Origin: Flavobacterium silvaticum
Lineage (GTDB): Bacteria; Bacteroidota; Bacteroidia; Flavobacteriales; Flavobacteriaceae
Direction: 5' to 3'
DNA length: 64,000 nt
Assembly: GCF_012911565.1 (NCBI RefSeq)
Contig: NZ_JAAMPU010000099.1
Coordinates: 1 to 64,000, forward strand
Positions 52,117 to 61,967 of this stretch are shown one piece after another (position 1 is the first letter of the stretch; the number at the start of each line of letters is the position of its first letter). Made by a program: the position numbers and the translations under genes. The notes under the pieces were generated by a model, which saw nothing but the letters and a program-made list of their open reading frames with translations, had not been told where the DNA came from and searched no databases.

Positions 52117-52776
52117 ATGACCGAAGCCGAATTACGCGAAATGGCCCGTCAGCTATCAAATCCTGTTGGTGAAAACGGAAAAAAGGTTGCCGCAATGATG
52201 AATGATGGCAACCATGAAATGATCCTCAAGGGAATCGAAGCGCTTGAAATTCGAAATCGCGAAAGAATACTCGAACCGGGTCATGCAGGCGGCGGTCATT
52301 TGAAGGCGCTCCTCGATTCGGCAGATGATATCCATTATACTGGTCTTGAAATATCGAAAGATATGAGACAGATGGCGGAACAAACGTATAAAGATTTACG
52401 GCATAAAAATCCGGCCGATTTTTTAGTGTTCGATGGATTAACCATTCCACTTCCGGATACAATCTATGATAAAATCCTGACTGTAAATACCATCTATTTT
52501 TGGACTGAACCTCAAAATTTCGCCTCTGAATTATTAAGAGTTCTCAGATCCGGAGGCAGTTTGGTTCTTGTTTTTGCCCCGAAGCATTTTATGGAGAGGC
52601 TTCCTTTTACGTCACATATATTCAAATTGTATGAGCCGGATGAAGTTGTCAGATTACTTAAATCTTCAGGTTTTGAAAACATAGATATCAGTAGCCATAT
52701 TGATTGGCCCATTTCAAAATCCGGCGATAAAGTAGAACGACCCTTTCAAATAATAAGGGCGTTCAAACCAATTTAA
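52117..52776 (+). CDS. Class I SAM-dependent methyltransferase
   Basis: A 219-residue enzyme with the Rossmann methyltransferase core: RILEPGHAGGGHLKALLDS (motif I), HYTGLEISKDMRQMAEQTY (motif II), YDKILTVNTIYFWTEPQNFA (motif IV) and ELLRVLRSGGSLVLVFAPKHFM. The N-terminus MTEAELREMARQLSNPVGENGKKVAAMMN is typical of a Bacteroidota subgroup. Substrate unknown. It ends 4 bp into the convergent GHMP kinase gene. Confidence 0.85.
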   Translation: MTEAELREMARQLSNPVGENGKKVAAMMNDGNHEMILKGIEALEIRNRERILEPGHAGGGHLKALLDSADDIHYTGLEISKDMRQMAEQTYKDLRHKNPADFLVFDGLTIPLPDTIYDKILTVNTIYFWTEPQNFASELLRVLRSGGSLVLVFAPKHFMERLPFTSHIFKLYEPDEVVRLLKSSGFENIDISSHIDWPISKSGDKVERPFQIIRAFKPI

Positions 52777-53687
52777 AGAATCATGTCGTCAAACGGAATG
52801 ACCGTATCGAAGCCTTTTGCTGAAAAATAGTCTACAGGATTTTCTTTTGAAACCGCGAGTACAAAATCACCGCCCCAACCGCCAAGACTTTTTACGACTC
52901 CATTGAAATCCGGGAACAAAGCTTCTTTCACCGTATGCATTTCGAGCAGCCCGCTTACGAGGCTTTCGTGTTTTTCGAGTTGGTAGGCAAAACTTTTTAA
53001 ATCGGGTGCCAGAAGAACCGCTTCAGTAATTTTGTTGATTTGCTGGATGACGCGTTCCGGATTGAAAATACGGTTTTTGTAGTACGATGCGATTGCGGCT
53101 TTACTGCTCTGTTTTTTATTCAGGTAGACAAAATACAGGTGGTTTTTGAAGTCCGGCCGGAAAGCAACTTCTGTGACCACGGGTTTCTCATCGACAAGTT
53201 GATAGGTGATTGGCGAATCGTGTTGGGCGCACGCAATATCATAGCCGCTACCGCCAAAACTGTCACGCAACAGTTGGAATGCATCTATCTGTAGCCATGC
53301 CGCAATATTACTTATTAAAGTAGACGATGTTCCGAGGCCCCAATGCCGGTCGAAAGTGAGGTGTGTCTCAACCGATAATCCCGGTGCAGCAAGGAAACCG
53401 GGATTTTTGAGATAGCCTTCGTGCAGGATTTCAAGAAGCCTTTGACGAACATTGTCTTCTTTCTCGACATAGTCCGGGGTGCAGATTTCGTCGAATGTAA
53501 AGCGGTCTTCGAACCAGATAGTCCCATCGTGCTCAAAACTGCGCCAACGGATTTCTTTTCCGGTTCCGGAAGAAACGGTGAGGTGTTGTCCTTTTTTGGT
53601 AGGAAATGCGAGGGCTTTTGCTCCGTCGAGCACTACATATTCGGCGGTAATGAGCAGTTTCCCGTTGGCATAAAAATGTTGTTCCAT
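52773..53687 (-). CDS. GHMP kinase of the GYDIA type, probable phosphomevalonate kinase role
   Basis: A 304-residue GHMP kinase with FYANGKLLITAEYVVLDGA at the N-terminus, GLGTSS (117-122) in the ATP loop and GSGYDIACAQ (about 147-156), the GYDIA signature. The start at 53687 (MEQHFYANGK) is chosen over the longer frame at 53735, which would lack conserved sequence. Because the mevalonate pathway otherwise lacks phosphomevalonate kinase in this window and the gene follows HMG-CoA reductase, it probably phosphorylates mevalonate-5-phosphate. This role is inferred from context. Confidence 0.85.
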   Translation of the reverse strand: MEQHFYANGKLLITAEYVVLDGAKALAFPTKKGQHLTVSSGTGKEIRWRSFEHDGTIWFEDRFTFDEICTPDYVEKEDNVRQRLLEILHEGYLKNPGFLAAPGLSVETHLTFDRHWGLGTSSTLISNIAAWLQIDAFQLLRDSFGGSGYDIACAQHDSPITYQLVDEKPVVTEVAFRPDFKNHLYFVYLNKKQSSKAAIASYYKNRIFNPERVIQQINKITEAVLLAPDLKSFAYQLEKHESLVSGLLEMHTVKEALFPDFNGVVKSLGGWGGDFVLAVSKENPVDYFSAKGFDTVIPFDDMIL

Positions 53688-53749
53688 AAATGTTTGGGGA
53701 AAGCCGTACCCGAGCGAAGCGAACTGGCACAGCAATCGGCTCCTGAAAT

Positions 53750-55066
53750 TTATTTTCGTAATTCTTCTATATAGCTTACCGCCGCGGCGTGCGATATGGC
53801 ATGTTTTTTAAAATGGCGACGTACTTTTTCGCGCTCTTCATCGGTGGCATTGTATTGGTTCAGGATGTTGTTCAGGTGCATTTTCATATGGCCTTCCTGG
53901 ATTCCGGTTGTGGTCAACGATCTTAATGCGGCGAAATTCTGGGCCAATCCGGCGGCGGCGACAATCTGCATGAGTTCCTGTGCCGATGGTTTCCCGAGCA
54001 GCTCCAACGCAAATTTTACAAGCGGATGTAAAGATGTCAAACCACCGACCGTACCCAAAGCCAAAGGAACTTCGAGCCAGAAATACAGTTTTCCATCGCG
54101 GATAGCTGCCCTTGAAAGGCTTCGGTATTTTCCGTCGCGTGCAGCATAAGCGTGAACCGCAGCTTCTATGGCGCGGAAATCATTGCCTGTCGCAAGCACC
54201 ACGGCGTCGATTCCATTCATGATGCCTTTGTTGTGGGTTACGGCGCGGAAGGTTTCGGCATGTGCGATTTCGGTAGCGAGGACAAATTTTTCGGCGAAGG
54301 CTCTTGGATCGGGAATGTTTTTTTCGGCCAAATCTTCTATAAGGCATGAGACTTCGGCACGTACGATACAATCCGGGACATAATTGGAAAGAATGCTCAT
54401 AACGACTTTTATGTCGCGCTCTTTCTCGTTGAAATCCAGCCATGTTTCGGCTTCACCTATTAGTGTTTTGGCGAATTGCTCCAAACAGGAATTGATGAAA
54501 TTCGCGCCCATTGAATCGGCTGTTTCAAATGTGGCGTGAAGTTGGAAATAATGAGGGATTTCAGCCGTTTTGTCGCGGAGTTCGATGGTTCTGATTCCGC
54601 CACCGCGTTTCTCCATATTCTGGGTCAGGAAAGCTGAATTCTCACGGAATTTTTGTTGAATGTCAGAGACGAATCGTATCAGTTTTGTAGTATCGCCTTC
54701 AAACAGGAAATGCACCTGTCCGATTTTTTCGGTATCGATGACTTCGGTTGCAAAACCACCTCGGCTTGCCCAGAATTTGGCTGCCTTGGAAGCGGCGGCT
54801 ACAACCGAACTTTCTTCAATGACCATAGGAACCGAATAGGTGCGCCCGTTGATGACGAAATTCGGGGCGATTCCCATTGGCAAATAGAAATTCGTGATGG
54901 TGTTTTCTATGAAATCGTCGTGGAGCTGCTGGAGTTTTTCATCGGAATTCCAGTAACTGCGCAATAGACTTTCAGCTGCATCGGCATTGGCAAAATAGGT
55001 GGAAGCGATCCATTTGATTTTTTCGATTTTGCTCAGTTTGGAGAATCCGGAAATGGCTTGGTTCAT
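53750..55066 (-). CDS. mvaA: Hydroxymethylglutaryl-CoA reductase (class II type)
   Basis: A 438-residue class II HMG-CoA reductase: PMVIEESSVVAAASKAAKFW (catalytic Glu84/85), DSMGAN (184-189), THNKGIMNGIDAVV (Lys280) and the substrate-binding C-terminal part EGHMKMHLNNIL. It reduces HMG-CoA to mevalonate, the committed step of the pathway; direction is assumed biosynthetic from the nearby GHMP kinase. An exact TATCTTTG box is at 55086-55093. It likely forms a two-gene unit with the downstream kinase (62-bp gap). Confidence 0.93.
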   Translation of the reverse strand: MNQAISGFSKLSKIEKIKWIASTYFANADAAESLLRSYWNSDEKLQQLHDDFIENTITNFYLPMGIAPNFVINGRTYSVPMVIEESSVVAAASKAAKFWASRGGFATEVIDTEKIGQVHFLFEGDTTKLIRFVSDIQQKFRENSAFLTQNMEKRGGGIRTIELRDKTAEIPHYFQLHATFETADSMGANFINSCLEQFAKTLIGEAETWLDFNEKERDIKVVMSILSNYVPDCIVRAEVSCLIEDLAEKNIPDPRAFAEKFVLATEIAHAETFRAVTHNKGIMNGIDAVVLATGNDFRAIEAAVHAYAARDGKYRSLSRAAIRDGKLYFWLEVPLALGTVGGLTSLHPLVKFALELLGKPSAQELMQIVAAAGLAQNFAALRSLTTTGIQEGHMKMHLNNILNQYNATDEEREKVRRHFKKHAISHAAAVSYIEELRK

Positions 55067-55085
55067 CGAGTCAATTTTCTTGATA

Positions 55086-55093
55086 CAAAGATA
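55086..55093 (-). promoter_or_regulatory. -7 promoter element TATCTTTG for HMG-CoA reductase
   Basis: Exact TAnnTTTG on the minus strand, 19 bases upstream of the ATG at 55066. Confidence 0.5.
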
Positions 55094-55185
55094 CTTTTTG
55101 ACTGTATGGAAATTATTGGAAAATGTCCTAAAATTTAACTCGGAAAATTTCCGTGTCGATAATTGGATTTTTAACTTGCAGCATT

Positions 55186-56265
55186 ATGAAGGAGCAGAGT
55201 GACGATTACATCAGAGGCCGGGGCGCGCAGAAAAATGTTCACAACAGGTTTTTTGCGGAGTCGTATCATATGGAAGATGAATTCCTCAATTATTGCCATT
55301 CCGAAGGCGATAATCCAGATGATAACAAGACACAGTTCCTCGAAGTCTATCCAAAAACCATCGTCAATAAAGTAGAAAGCCCCGATGTTGGGATGGCGCA
55401 TTCGATGAATTCCTACCAAGGTTGCGAACATGGCTGTATCTATTGCTACGCCCGCAACAGCCATGAATATTGGGGTTATAGTGCCGGATTGGATTTCGAA
55501 CGCAAGATTCTTGTCAAGAAGAATGCTCCCGAATTGTTAACTGAAAAATTGCAGAACAAGAATTGGAAAGCACAAACGATTGTCATGTCCGGAAACACGG
55601 ATTGCTACCAGCCGGCCGAGAAAAAGTTCGGGATTACAAGGAAATGCCTGGAGGTTTTTCTCAGGTACAAACATCCGGTAGGCATTATTACAAAGAATGC
55701 ATTAATCATGCGGGATGCCGATTTGCTTCAGGAATTAGCGAAGGATAATTTGGTTGGTGTCAATGTTTCTATTACTTCCCTGTCTGAAAAAACAAGGGCG
55801 CTTGTCGAGCCTCGGACAGCAACCATAAAAAAGAGGCTGGAAACCGTGAAGGCTTTATCGGAAAAAGGAATTCCGGTGAATGTGATGCTCGCCCCGATTA
55901 TTCCGGGAATCAACAGCCATGAGATTTTACCTTTGGCGAAGGCGGCTTCGGATGCAGGCGCGTTGTCGATCGCACACACCATTGTCCGCTTAAATGGCGC
56001 CATTGCAGAAATCTTCACCGACTGGATCCATAAAGCAATGCCTGACAGAGCCGAAAAAGTCCTCAATCACATCAAAGCCTGCCATGACGGGAAACTCAAT
56101 GATTCGCGATGGGGGCAACGGATGAGAGGTGAAGGTGAATTCGCGGAACAGGTTTCGGCCCAGATGCGGCTGGCACGCAGGAAATTTTTTGAAGGCAAGT
56201 CTTTTCCGGGGATGAATTATGATTTGTATGAAGAGATGCGGGACGGGCAGTATCGGTTGTTTTGA
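55186..56265 (+). CDS. PA0069-type radical SAM protein
   Basis: A 359-residue radical SAM enzyme with CEHGCIYCYAR (the 4Fe-4S-binding CxxxCxxC), MSGNTDCYQPAEKKFGITR and IIPGINSHEILPLAKAASDAGA. The start MKEQSDDYIRGRGAQKN at 55186 is chosen over a longer frame at 55153. The C-terminal RWGQRMRGEGEFAEQVSAQMRLARRKF is typical of the PA0069 family. The reaction is not known; a role in nucleic-acid or photolyase-like chemistry has been suggested for relatives, so it is left open. Confidence 0.88.
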   Translation: MKEQSDDYIRGRGAQKNVHNRFFAESYHMEDEFLNYCHSEGDNPDDNKTQFLEVYPKTIVNKVESPDVGMAHSMNSYQGCEHGCIYCYARNSHEYWGYSAGLDFERKILVKKNAPELLTEKLQNKNWKAQTIVMSGNTDCYQPAEKKFGITRKCLEVFLRYKHPVGIITKNALIMRDADLLQELAKDNLVGVNVSITSLSEKTRALVEPRTATIKKRLETVKALSEKGIPVNVMLAPIIPGINSHEILPLAKAASDAGALSIAHTIVRLNGAIAEIFTDWIHKAMPDRAEKVLNHIKACHDGKLNDSRWGQRMRGEGEFAEQVSAQMRLARRKFFEGKSFPGMNYDLYEEMRDGQYRLF

Positions 56266-56577
56266 AACGATTTCATTTGTTGGAAAGGTGGGTTGCAACA
56301 TCCGTTTTCAATTGAACCGTTTTTGTGTGAAATGGCCTTTGAAAAATCGTTTCACACGTTTATTGTGTTAAACCTATTTTGAAAATCTGTTTCACACACT
56401 TTTTGTGTTAATTCGCGATTATCGATCGTTTTAACACAAAAGCCAATCGGATACTATAATAAAAAAGTAAATTTTTAGCGGGGACAAACACTGTCTCATC
56501 GCTTTTTTTTCGTGCCCAAAAGTGGCATTGTTTCCGATTTTTTCACTAAACTTGACGGTTTTTAGACAAAACTTTAA
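56266..56577. repeat. Repeat-rich spacer: 40-bp tandem pair and inverted repeats
   Basis: A 40-bp direct repeat: TTTCACAC recurs at 56350 and 56390, and TTGTGTTA at 56363 and 56403. TTTTGTGTTAA (56401-56411) and TTAACACAAAA (56431-56441) form a perfect 11-bp inverted repeat with a 19-base loop. The piece TTTTTGTGTGAAATGG near 56320-56335 is the inverted form of the TTTCACAC arm. No gene is visible. The promoter of the DPP-IV gene must lie at its 3' end. Confidence 0.65.
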
Positions 56578-58746
56578 ATGGGGAAATTTTTAAAGACCGG
56601 CTTGCTGTTCCTGCTGATCGGTTTATCCAGTGTTGCACAAAAAAAGATTACGGTAGACGAGATTTACCGCGGCCAGTTCCGCACCAAAGGCATGGATGAA
56701 CTCAATGCCATGAAAAATACAGATCAATACACCGTATTGAACTTTGACAAACCATCTGAAAGTGCACGGATCGATCTTTTTGATTTTGCGACTTTAAAGA
56801 AAACAGCTACACTTTTTGACGGGAAGGATTTTTCGGAACTCAAAACTTTTGACAGTTATTCTTTCGATCCATCCGAAAAGAAAATCCTCATAGCCGTTAA
56901 CTCAAACCAGATTTATCGCCATTCTTTTACTGCGGACTATTTCCTCTACGAAATCGGAACCAAAAAACTCGAAAAATTATTTACCGGTGTCCAGGAACCG
57001 ACATTTTCTCCGGATGGGAATAAGATTGCCTATGCGTCCGGGAACAATCTTTTTGTTTACGATATAGCTTCAAAAAAGACAACCCAAATCACGTCTGACG
57101 GAAAGAAGAACAGCATCATCAACGGAATTTCAGATTGGGTCTATGAAGAGGAATTCGCCGTGGTCCGCATGTTCGACTGGAGTGCCGATTCAAAGAAATT
57201 GGCTTATGTACGCTTCGACGAAACGGAAGTTCCGGAATTTTCGATGACCGTTTTTGAAAAAGAATTGTATCCGAAAACCGAAACGTTCAAGTATCCGAAA
57301 GCAGGAGAAAAAAATGCATTGGTGTCGCTCCATTTGTTCGATGTGTCAAGCGCTAAGGACCAATCGGTCAATCTGTCAAAATACAATGACTTCTATATCC
57401 CGCGTCTCAAATGGACGAATGATGCCAATGTACTGAGTGCGCAAATCATCAACCGCCATCAGGATAATCTGGATATTTTATTCATCGATGGGAATTCCGC
57501 TGCCTCGAAAGTCATCCTCAATGAAAAGGATGCGGCTTACGTCGATATCACGGATAACCTGACTTTCCTCAAAGACAACAGTTTTATCTGGACGAGTGAA
57601 AAAGACGGTTTCAACCACATTTACTATTACGACAAGACCGGGAAATTGCAGAACCAGGTCACGAAAGGAAATTGGGAAGTCACGGCTTATTACGGTTTTG
57701 ACGACAAGACGGGGAACATTTTCTACCAGTCGGTTGAAAACGGGTCGACGGTACGCGATGTCTATCGTATCAGCCTCAACGGGAAGAACAAGAAAAAACT
57801 GTCGTCCCAAAACGGAACAAACGCGGCGACCTTCAGCCCAAAGTTCGATTATTACATCAACAATTTCTCAAGTTCCACGGTTCCGCCTACATTCACATTA
57901 CGTGCGGCAAAAGACGGAAAGGAGCTTCAGACCATCGTCGAAAATTCGGCCCTTCTCGAAAAAATGAAGGGGTACGATTTACCCACAAAGGAATTCTTTA
58001 CGCTTAAAACCATCAAAGGAAACGAACTCAATGCCTGGATGATCAAGCCGAAAGATTTCGATCCGGCTAAAAAATATCCGGTCTTCATGTTCCAATATTC
58101 GGGGCCGGGATCGCAGCAGGTTGCGAATGATTGGCTCGACTATAACGATTTGTGGTTCTTGTCATTGACGCAACAAGGTTATATCATTGCCTGTGTGGAT
58201 GGACGCGGGACCGGTTTCAAAGGTGCGGCTTTCAAGAAAATGACGCAAAAGGAATTAGGTAAATTTGAAGTCGAGGACCAGATCGATGCCGCAAAAGTCA
58301 TTGGAAATTATCCGTATGTAGATGCTTCGCGTATTGGGATTTTCGGTTGGTCTTACGGCGGATTCATGGCCTCGAACTGTATTCTTAAAGGTGCCGATGT
58401 TTTCAAAATGGCAATCGCCGTGGCACCAGTAACTAACTGGCGTTTTTACGATTCGATCTACACCGAAAGATACATGCAGACGCCTCAGGAAAACGCGTCG
58501 GGTTACGATGATAATTCGCCTATCAATTTTGCATCACAACTCAAAGGAAAATATCTGCTCATCCACGGATCGGCAGATGACAACGTCCATGTCCAGAACT
58601 CCATGCAGATGATTGAATCACTGGTTCAGGCAAACAAGCAATTCGACTGGGCAATCTATCCCGATAAAAACCACGGCATTTATGGTGGCATGACGCGAAT
58701 CCAACTTTTTGATAAAATGACCGATTTCGTTCTCAAAAATTTATAA
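56578..58746 (+). CDS. Dipeptidyl peptidase IV (S9 family)
   Basis: A 722-residue secreted peptidase: signal peptide (MGKFLKTGLLFLLIGLSSVAQ), an eight-bladed propeller domain (VQEPTFSPDGNKIAYASGNNLFVYD and similar blades), and an alpha/beta-hydrolase domain with GWSYGGFMA (Ser592), GSADDNVHVQ (Asp667/668) and NHGIYGG (His699). It removes X-Pro dipeptides in the periplasm. It leads a cluster with three di/tripeptide transporters, 27 bp upstream of the first, so the unit recovers peptides as nutrients. Confidence 0.94.
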   Translation: MGKFLKTGLLFLLIGLSSVAQKKITVDEIYRGQFRTKGMDELNAMKNTDQYTVLNFDKPSESARIDLFDFATLKKTATLFDGKDFSELKTFDSYSFDPSEKKILIAVNSNQIYRHSFTADYFLYEIGTKKLEKLFTGVQEPTFSPDGNKIAYASGNNLFVYDIASKKTTQITSDGKKNSIINGISDWVYEEEFAVVRMFDWSADSKKLAYVRFDETEVPEFSMTVFEKELYPKTETFKYPKAGEKNALVSLHLFDVSSAKDQSVNLSKYNDFYIPRLKWTNDANVLSAQIINRHQDNLDILFIDGNSAASKVILNEKDAAYVDITDNLTFLKDNSFIWTSEKDGFNHIYYYDKTGKLQNQVTKGNWEVTAYYGFDDKTGNIFYQSVENGSTVRDVYRISLNGKNKKKLSSQNGTNAATFSPKFDYYINNFSSSTVPPTFTLRAAKDGKELQTIVENSALLEKMKGYDLPTKEFFTLKTIKGNELNAWMIKPKDFDPAKKYPVFMFQYSGPGSQQVANDWLDYNDLWFLSLTQQGYIIACVDGRGTGFKGAAFKKMTQKELGKFEVEDQIDAAKVIGNYPYVDASRIGIFGWSYGGFMASNCILKGADVFKMAIAVAPVTNWRFYDSIYTERYMQTPQENASGYDDNSPINFASQLKGKYLLIHGSADDNVHVQNSMQMIESLVQANKQFDWAIYPDKNHGIYGGMTRIQLFDKMTDFVLKNL

Positions 58747-58773
58747 TTCAAAACTAAACTACACTATTATATT

Positions 58774-60306
58774 ATGTCAGAAACTCAGGTAAAAACCAGT
58801 CACCCTAAAGGATTGTATGTTCTGTTCGGAACGGAATTCTGGGAACGATTCAGCTATTATGGGATGCGGGCTATTTTTATGCTCTACATGACCAAAATGC
58901 TTTTATTGGATAAATCGGCGGCGAGTAATATTTATGGAAGCTACACCGGTCTTGTTTACCTGACACCACTTATCGGAGGTTACGTGGCTGACCGATACTG
59001 GGGTAACCGCAAATCGATTTTTGTTGGCGGCATCCTGATGGCGATCGGACAATTCCTAATGTTTTTCTCGGCGACCCTCGCGCATAATACAGATAAAGGA
59101 TTGGCCATCACATTAATGTGGTCCGGACTTGGGCTTTTGATATTCGGAAACGGATTTTTCAAGCCGAACATCTCAACAATGGTCGGCCAATTATACGTCG
59201 ACGGTGATGATCGTAAAGATGCGGCATACACTATCTTTTACATGGGAATCAACGCCGGGGCCTTTTTCGCTCCTTTGGTGTGCGGTTACCTGGGAGAAAA
59301 CATAGATTTCCGTTGGGGCTTTCTTGCAGCCGGTATCGGTATGCTGATTTCGATGGTGCTTTTCTATTACACCAAAGACAAATATGTAATTGCTCCCGAT
59401 GGAAGACAATTAGGGGTCGGCCCTAATAAAAGTTCCGATTCGGTTTCAGAAGCTGGAAATGAAGGTAATTTCAATTCGACCCAAATCGGGATTCTTGTCG
59501 GAGGTATCGTTGTGACCTTTTGCGCTTTGTTTTATGGTTTTGATGTCGATTTCTGGGGTTCGCTGATTTATGGGATGACGTTGGTAGGTCCATTCGTTAT
59601 TATTACTGATAAATCGCTTACCAAAATCGAAAAAGACAGGTTGTGGGTCATCATCCTGATCATGGTGTTCGTGATTTTCTTCTGGATGTGTTTCGAACAG
59701 GCAGGTGCTTCGCTTACGTTCTTCGCCGAGGAGCAAACGAACCGCAGTGTTTTTGGATGGACCATGCCTGCCAGCTATTTCCAGAGTTTCAATGCGGCAT
59801 TCATCATCTTGCTTGCTCCGATAATAAGTGCAGTATGGCTCAAACTTGCTAAGAAAGGAATCAATCCGGCGGCTCCATACAAGCAGTCTTTCGGTTTGGC
59901 GTTCCTTGCTCTAGGTTTCCTTTTCATCGCTTTCGGGTCAAAAGAAATTCCGGTTAGCGGCGCAAGCATCATGTTTTTGACTGGCTTGTATTTTCTTCAT
60001 ACGATTGGGGAATTGTGCCTTAGTCCAATCGGATTGTCCATGGTAAACAAACTTACCCCGGCACGTTTTACTTCGCTTATGATGGGAATCTATTTCCTGG
60101 CTATTGCAACAGGGAACAAATTGGCCGGGACAATGAGTTCGCTTTATCCCGATGCCAAAGCGACTACGCATCCGAATGTCCTGGGATTTGAAATTACCGA
60201 TCTTTATTCTTACTTCATACTTTTCGTGATTTTCTCAGGCGTAGCTTCGATCATACTTTTCCTTTTAAGCCGCAGACTTTCTAAAATGATGCATGGCGTC
60301 AAATAA
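58774..60306 (+). CDS. POT/PTR family peptide transporter 1
   Basis: A 510-residue proton-coupled oligopeptide symporter with about 14 helices. The ExxER motif is E21-F-W-E24-R25 (TEFWERFSYYGMRA), and the loop between helices 2 and 3 reads GGYVADRYWGNRKSIFVGG. ANGFFKPNIS-type NGFFKPNISTMVG and a helix-7 FEQAGASLTFF are also present. It imports di- and tripeptides. It is followed by two more paralogues with 2-bp and 1-bp junctions, so the three are one transcript. Confidence 0.94.
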   Translation: MSETQVKTSHPKGLYVLFGTEFWERFSYYGMRAIFMLYMTKMLLLDKSAASNIYGSYTGLVYLTPLIGGYVADRYWGNRKSIFVGGILMAIGQFLMFFSATLAHNTDKGLAITLMWSGLGLLIFGNGFFKPNISTMVGQLYVDGDDRKDAAYTIFYMGINAGAFFAPLVCGYLGENIDFRWGFLAAGIGMLISMVLFYYTKDKYVIAPDGRQLGVGPNKSSDSVSEAGNEGNFNSTQIGILVGGIVVTFCALFYGFDVDFWGSLIYGMTLVGPFVIITDKSLTKIEKDRLWVIILIMVFVIFFWMCFEQAGASLTFFAEEQTNRSVFGWTMPASYFQSFNAAFIILLAPIISAVWLKLAKKGINPAAPYKQSFGLAFLALGFLFIAFGSKEIPVSGASIMFLTGLYFLHTIGELCLSPIGLSMVNKLTPARFTSLMMGIYFLAIATGNKLAGTMSSLYPDAKATTHPNVLGFEITDLYSYFILFVIFSGVASIILFLLSRRLSKMMHGVK

Positions 60307-60308
60307 TC

Positions 60309-61967
60309 ATGTGGCATAAACATCCAAAAGCGCTCCCATATTTGTTCCTTTCAGAAATGTGGGAGCGTTTCGGTTATTACCTCATGATTGGAATTTTCAC
60401 GTTGTATCTCAAAGATGTGGAAGCCGGTTTTGCCATGACCGAAAAAGAGGCTTCAGATTTATACGGAACCTTTATCGCCCTTGTTTTCCTCACGCCATTC
60501 ATAGGCGGATTGATTGCCGACAGGTATCTGGGTTACCGCAATTCGATCATCGTCGGCGGGATTTTGATGGGAATCGGATATTTCCTCATGGGCGTGCATT
60601 CGCTTCCGGTTTTATATGCAGCTATGACTTTGGTGATTCTCGGAAACGGATTCTTCAAACCCAATATTTCCACGCTTCTTGGAAACTTTTACACTAATGA
60701 CGAATACCGCGACAAGAAAGACGAGGGTTACAATATTTTCTATATGGGAATCAACGTGGGTGGTTTTATCTGCAACTTTTTTGGGGCGGTTTTGTACAAT
60801 CTTTTCGGTTGGCAGTATGCATTTATGGCGGCGGGAGTCGGAATGTTCATTGGTGTAGCCACCTTTATCTTCGGGATAAAGCACTACGGGAACCACGACC
60901 AGAAAAAAGGTGTTCAGGAAGGCGATATGCCGTTCAGTAAAATTTTGCTGTTTATTTTGTTGCCATCGGTGGTTTTTGGAATCATTGGCTGGCTGGTCAA
61001 AGGAACGACTTCCGATACGAATCCTGACAGTTATATTTTTGGTTCAGACAGTACCGATGCCTTTATTTTTGCCTGTGTGCCCGTCGTTTTCTTTTATGCC
61101 TCGCTGTATTTCCGCGCACGGACAGAAGACAAACGCCCAATCGGTGCCTTGCTGACCATTTTTGCCGTCGTCATTTTGTTCTGGGCTGTCTTCAAACTCA
61201 ATGGCTCGGCACTGAATACCTGGGGCGACAGATATACCGACCGCGAAATCACGGGAACGACCGAAGCCGTATTTTCATCGCTTAAATTATCGGATAAACT
61301 CGCCTATAAAAAAGATTCGGTAGGTAAATACGACGCACAATTCCGTTTGCAAAAGGTGGAGGGAACAGTAGTGAAGGAAGTCAATTATCCAGTCTATTTC
61401 AGAAATGTCAAACCTGATAAATTACCTGCCCAAAACACCGAAGTTTCGCTTTGGTCGCCTAATTTAAGTCAATCGATAAATCCGGGTTGGGTCATTATCC
61501 TTACGCCGCTCGTCATTGCTTTTTTCACCTTTTTAAGACGAAAAGGCAAGGAACCGACAACTCCGACCAAAATTGCTTTCGGGTTATTGATATCAGCATT
61601 GTCCGTTCTGGTCATGGTTGCCGCCGTAAAAGCAGGAAGCAACGGCACAGAGAAAGTCAGCGTGTGGTGGCTTGTCGCCAATTACGGTGTCATTACCATA
61701 GGCGAATTGTTTTTGAGCCCGATGGGATTATCGGTCGTGTCCAAACTCAGTCCGGCAAAAATCACTTCGCTAATGATGGGCGGCTGGTTTCTGGCTACAT
61801 CAATCGGAAATAAACTAAGTGGCGTCCTGGCCAGCATGTGGGATTCGTATGAAGACAAGACCAATTTCTTCTGGCTCAACTTCTGTCTGCTGCTATCGGC
61901 TACAGCCCTGATGTTTTTGCTGCTCAAACGACTCAATAAAGTAATGCTCGAAAAAGGAATCCGATAA
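60309..61967 (+). CDS. POT/PTR family peptide transporter 2, with extra-long loop
   Basis: A 552-residue paralogue of the adjacent transporters. ExxER is E16-M-W-E19-R20 and GGLIADRYLGYRNSIIVGG matches the signature. Unlike the other two it has an added hydrophilic segment of roughly 80-90 residues after FWAVFKLNGSALNTWGDR (about residues 300-390, strongly charged, predicted exposed). This loop replaces the FEQ motif of helix 7 (FKLNG here), so the peptide-binding Glu may be lost or moved and its specificity may differ from that of its neighbours. Confidence 0.9.
   Translation: MWHKHPKALPYLFLSEMWERFGYYLMIGIFTLYLKDVEAGFAMTEKEASDLYGTFIALVFLTPFIGGLIADRYLGYRNSIIVGGILMGIGYFLMGVHSLPVLYAAMTLVILGNGFFKPNISTLLGNFYTNDEYRDKKDEGYNIFYMGINVGGFICNFFGAVLYNLFGWQYAFMAAGVGMFIGVATFIFGIKHYGNHDQKKGVQEGDMPFSKILLFILLPSVVFGIIGWLVKGTTSDTNPDSYIFGSDSTDAFIFACVPVVFFYASLYFRARTEDKRPIGALLTIFAVVILFWAVFKLNGSALNTWGDRYTDREITGTTEAVFSSLKLSDKLAYKKDSVGKYDAQFRLQKVEGTVVKEVNYPVYFRNVKPDKLPAQNTEVSLWSPNLSQSINPGWVIILTPLVIAFFTFLRRKGKEPTTPTKIAFGLLISALSVLVMVAAVKAGSNGTEKVSVWWLVANYGVITIGELFLSPMGLSVVSKLSPAKITSLMMGGWFLATSIGNKLSGVLASMWDSYEDKTNFFWLNFCLLLSATALMFLLLKRLNKVMLEKGIR

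Noticed and set aside
56338-56445. Possible CRISPR array
   Set aside because: Only two 40-bp copies in direct tandem without unique spacers, and no cas genes in the window.
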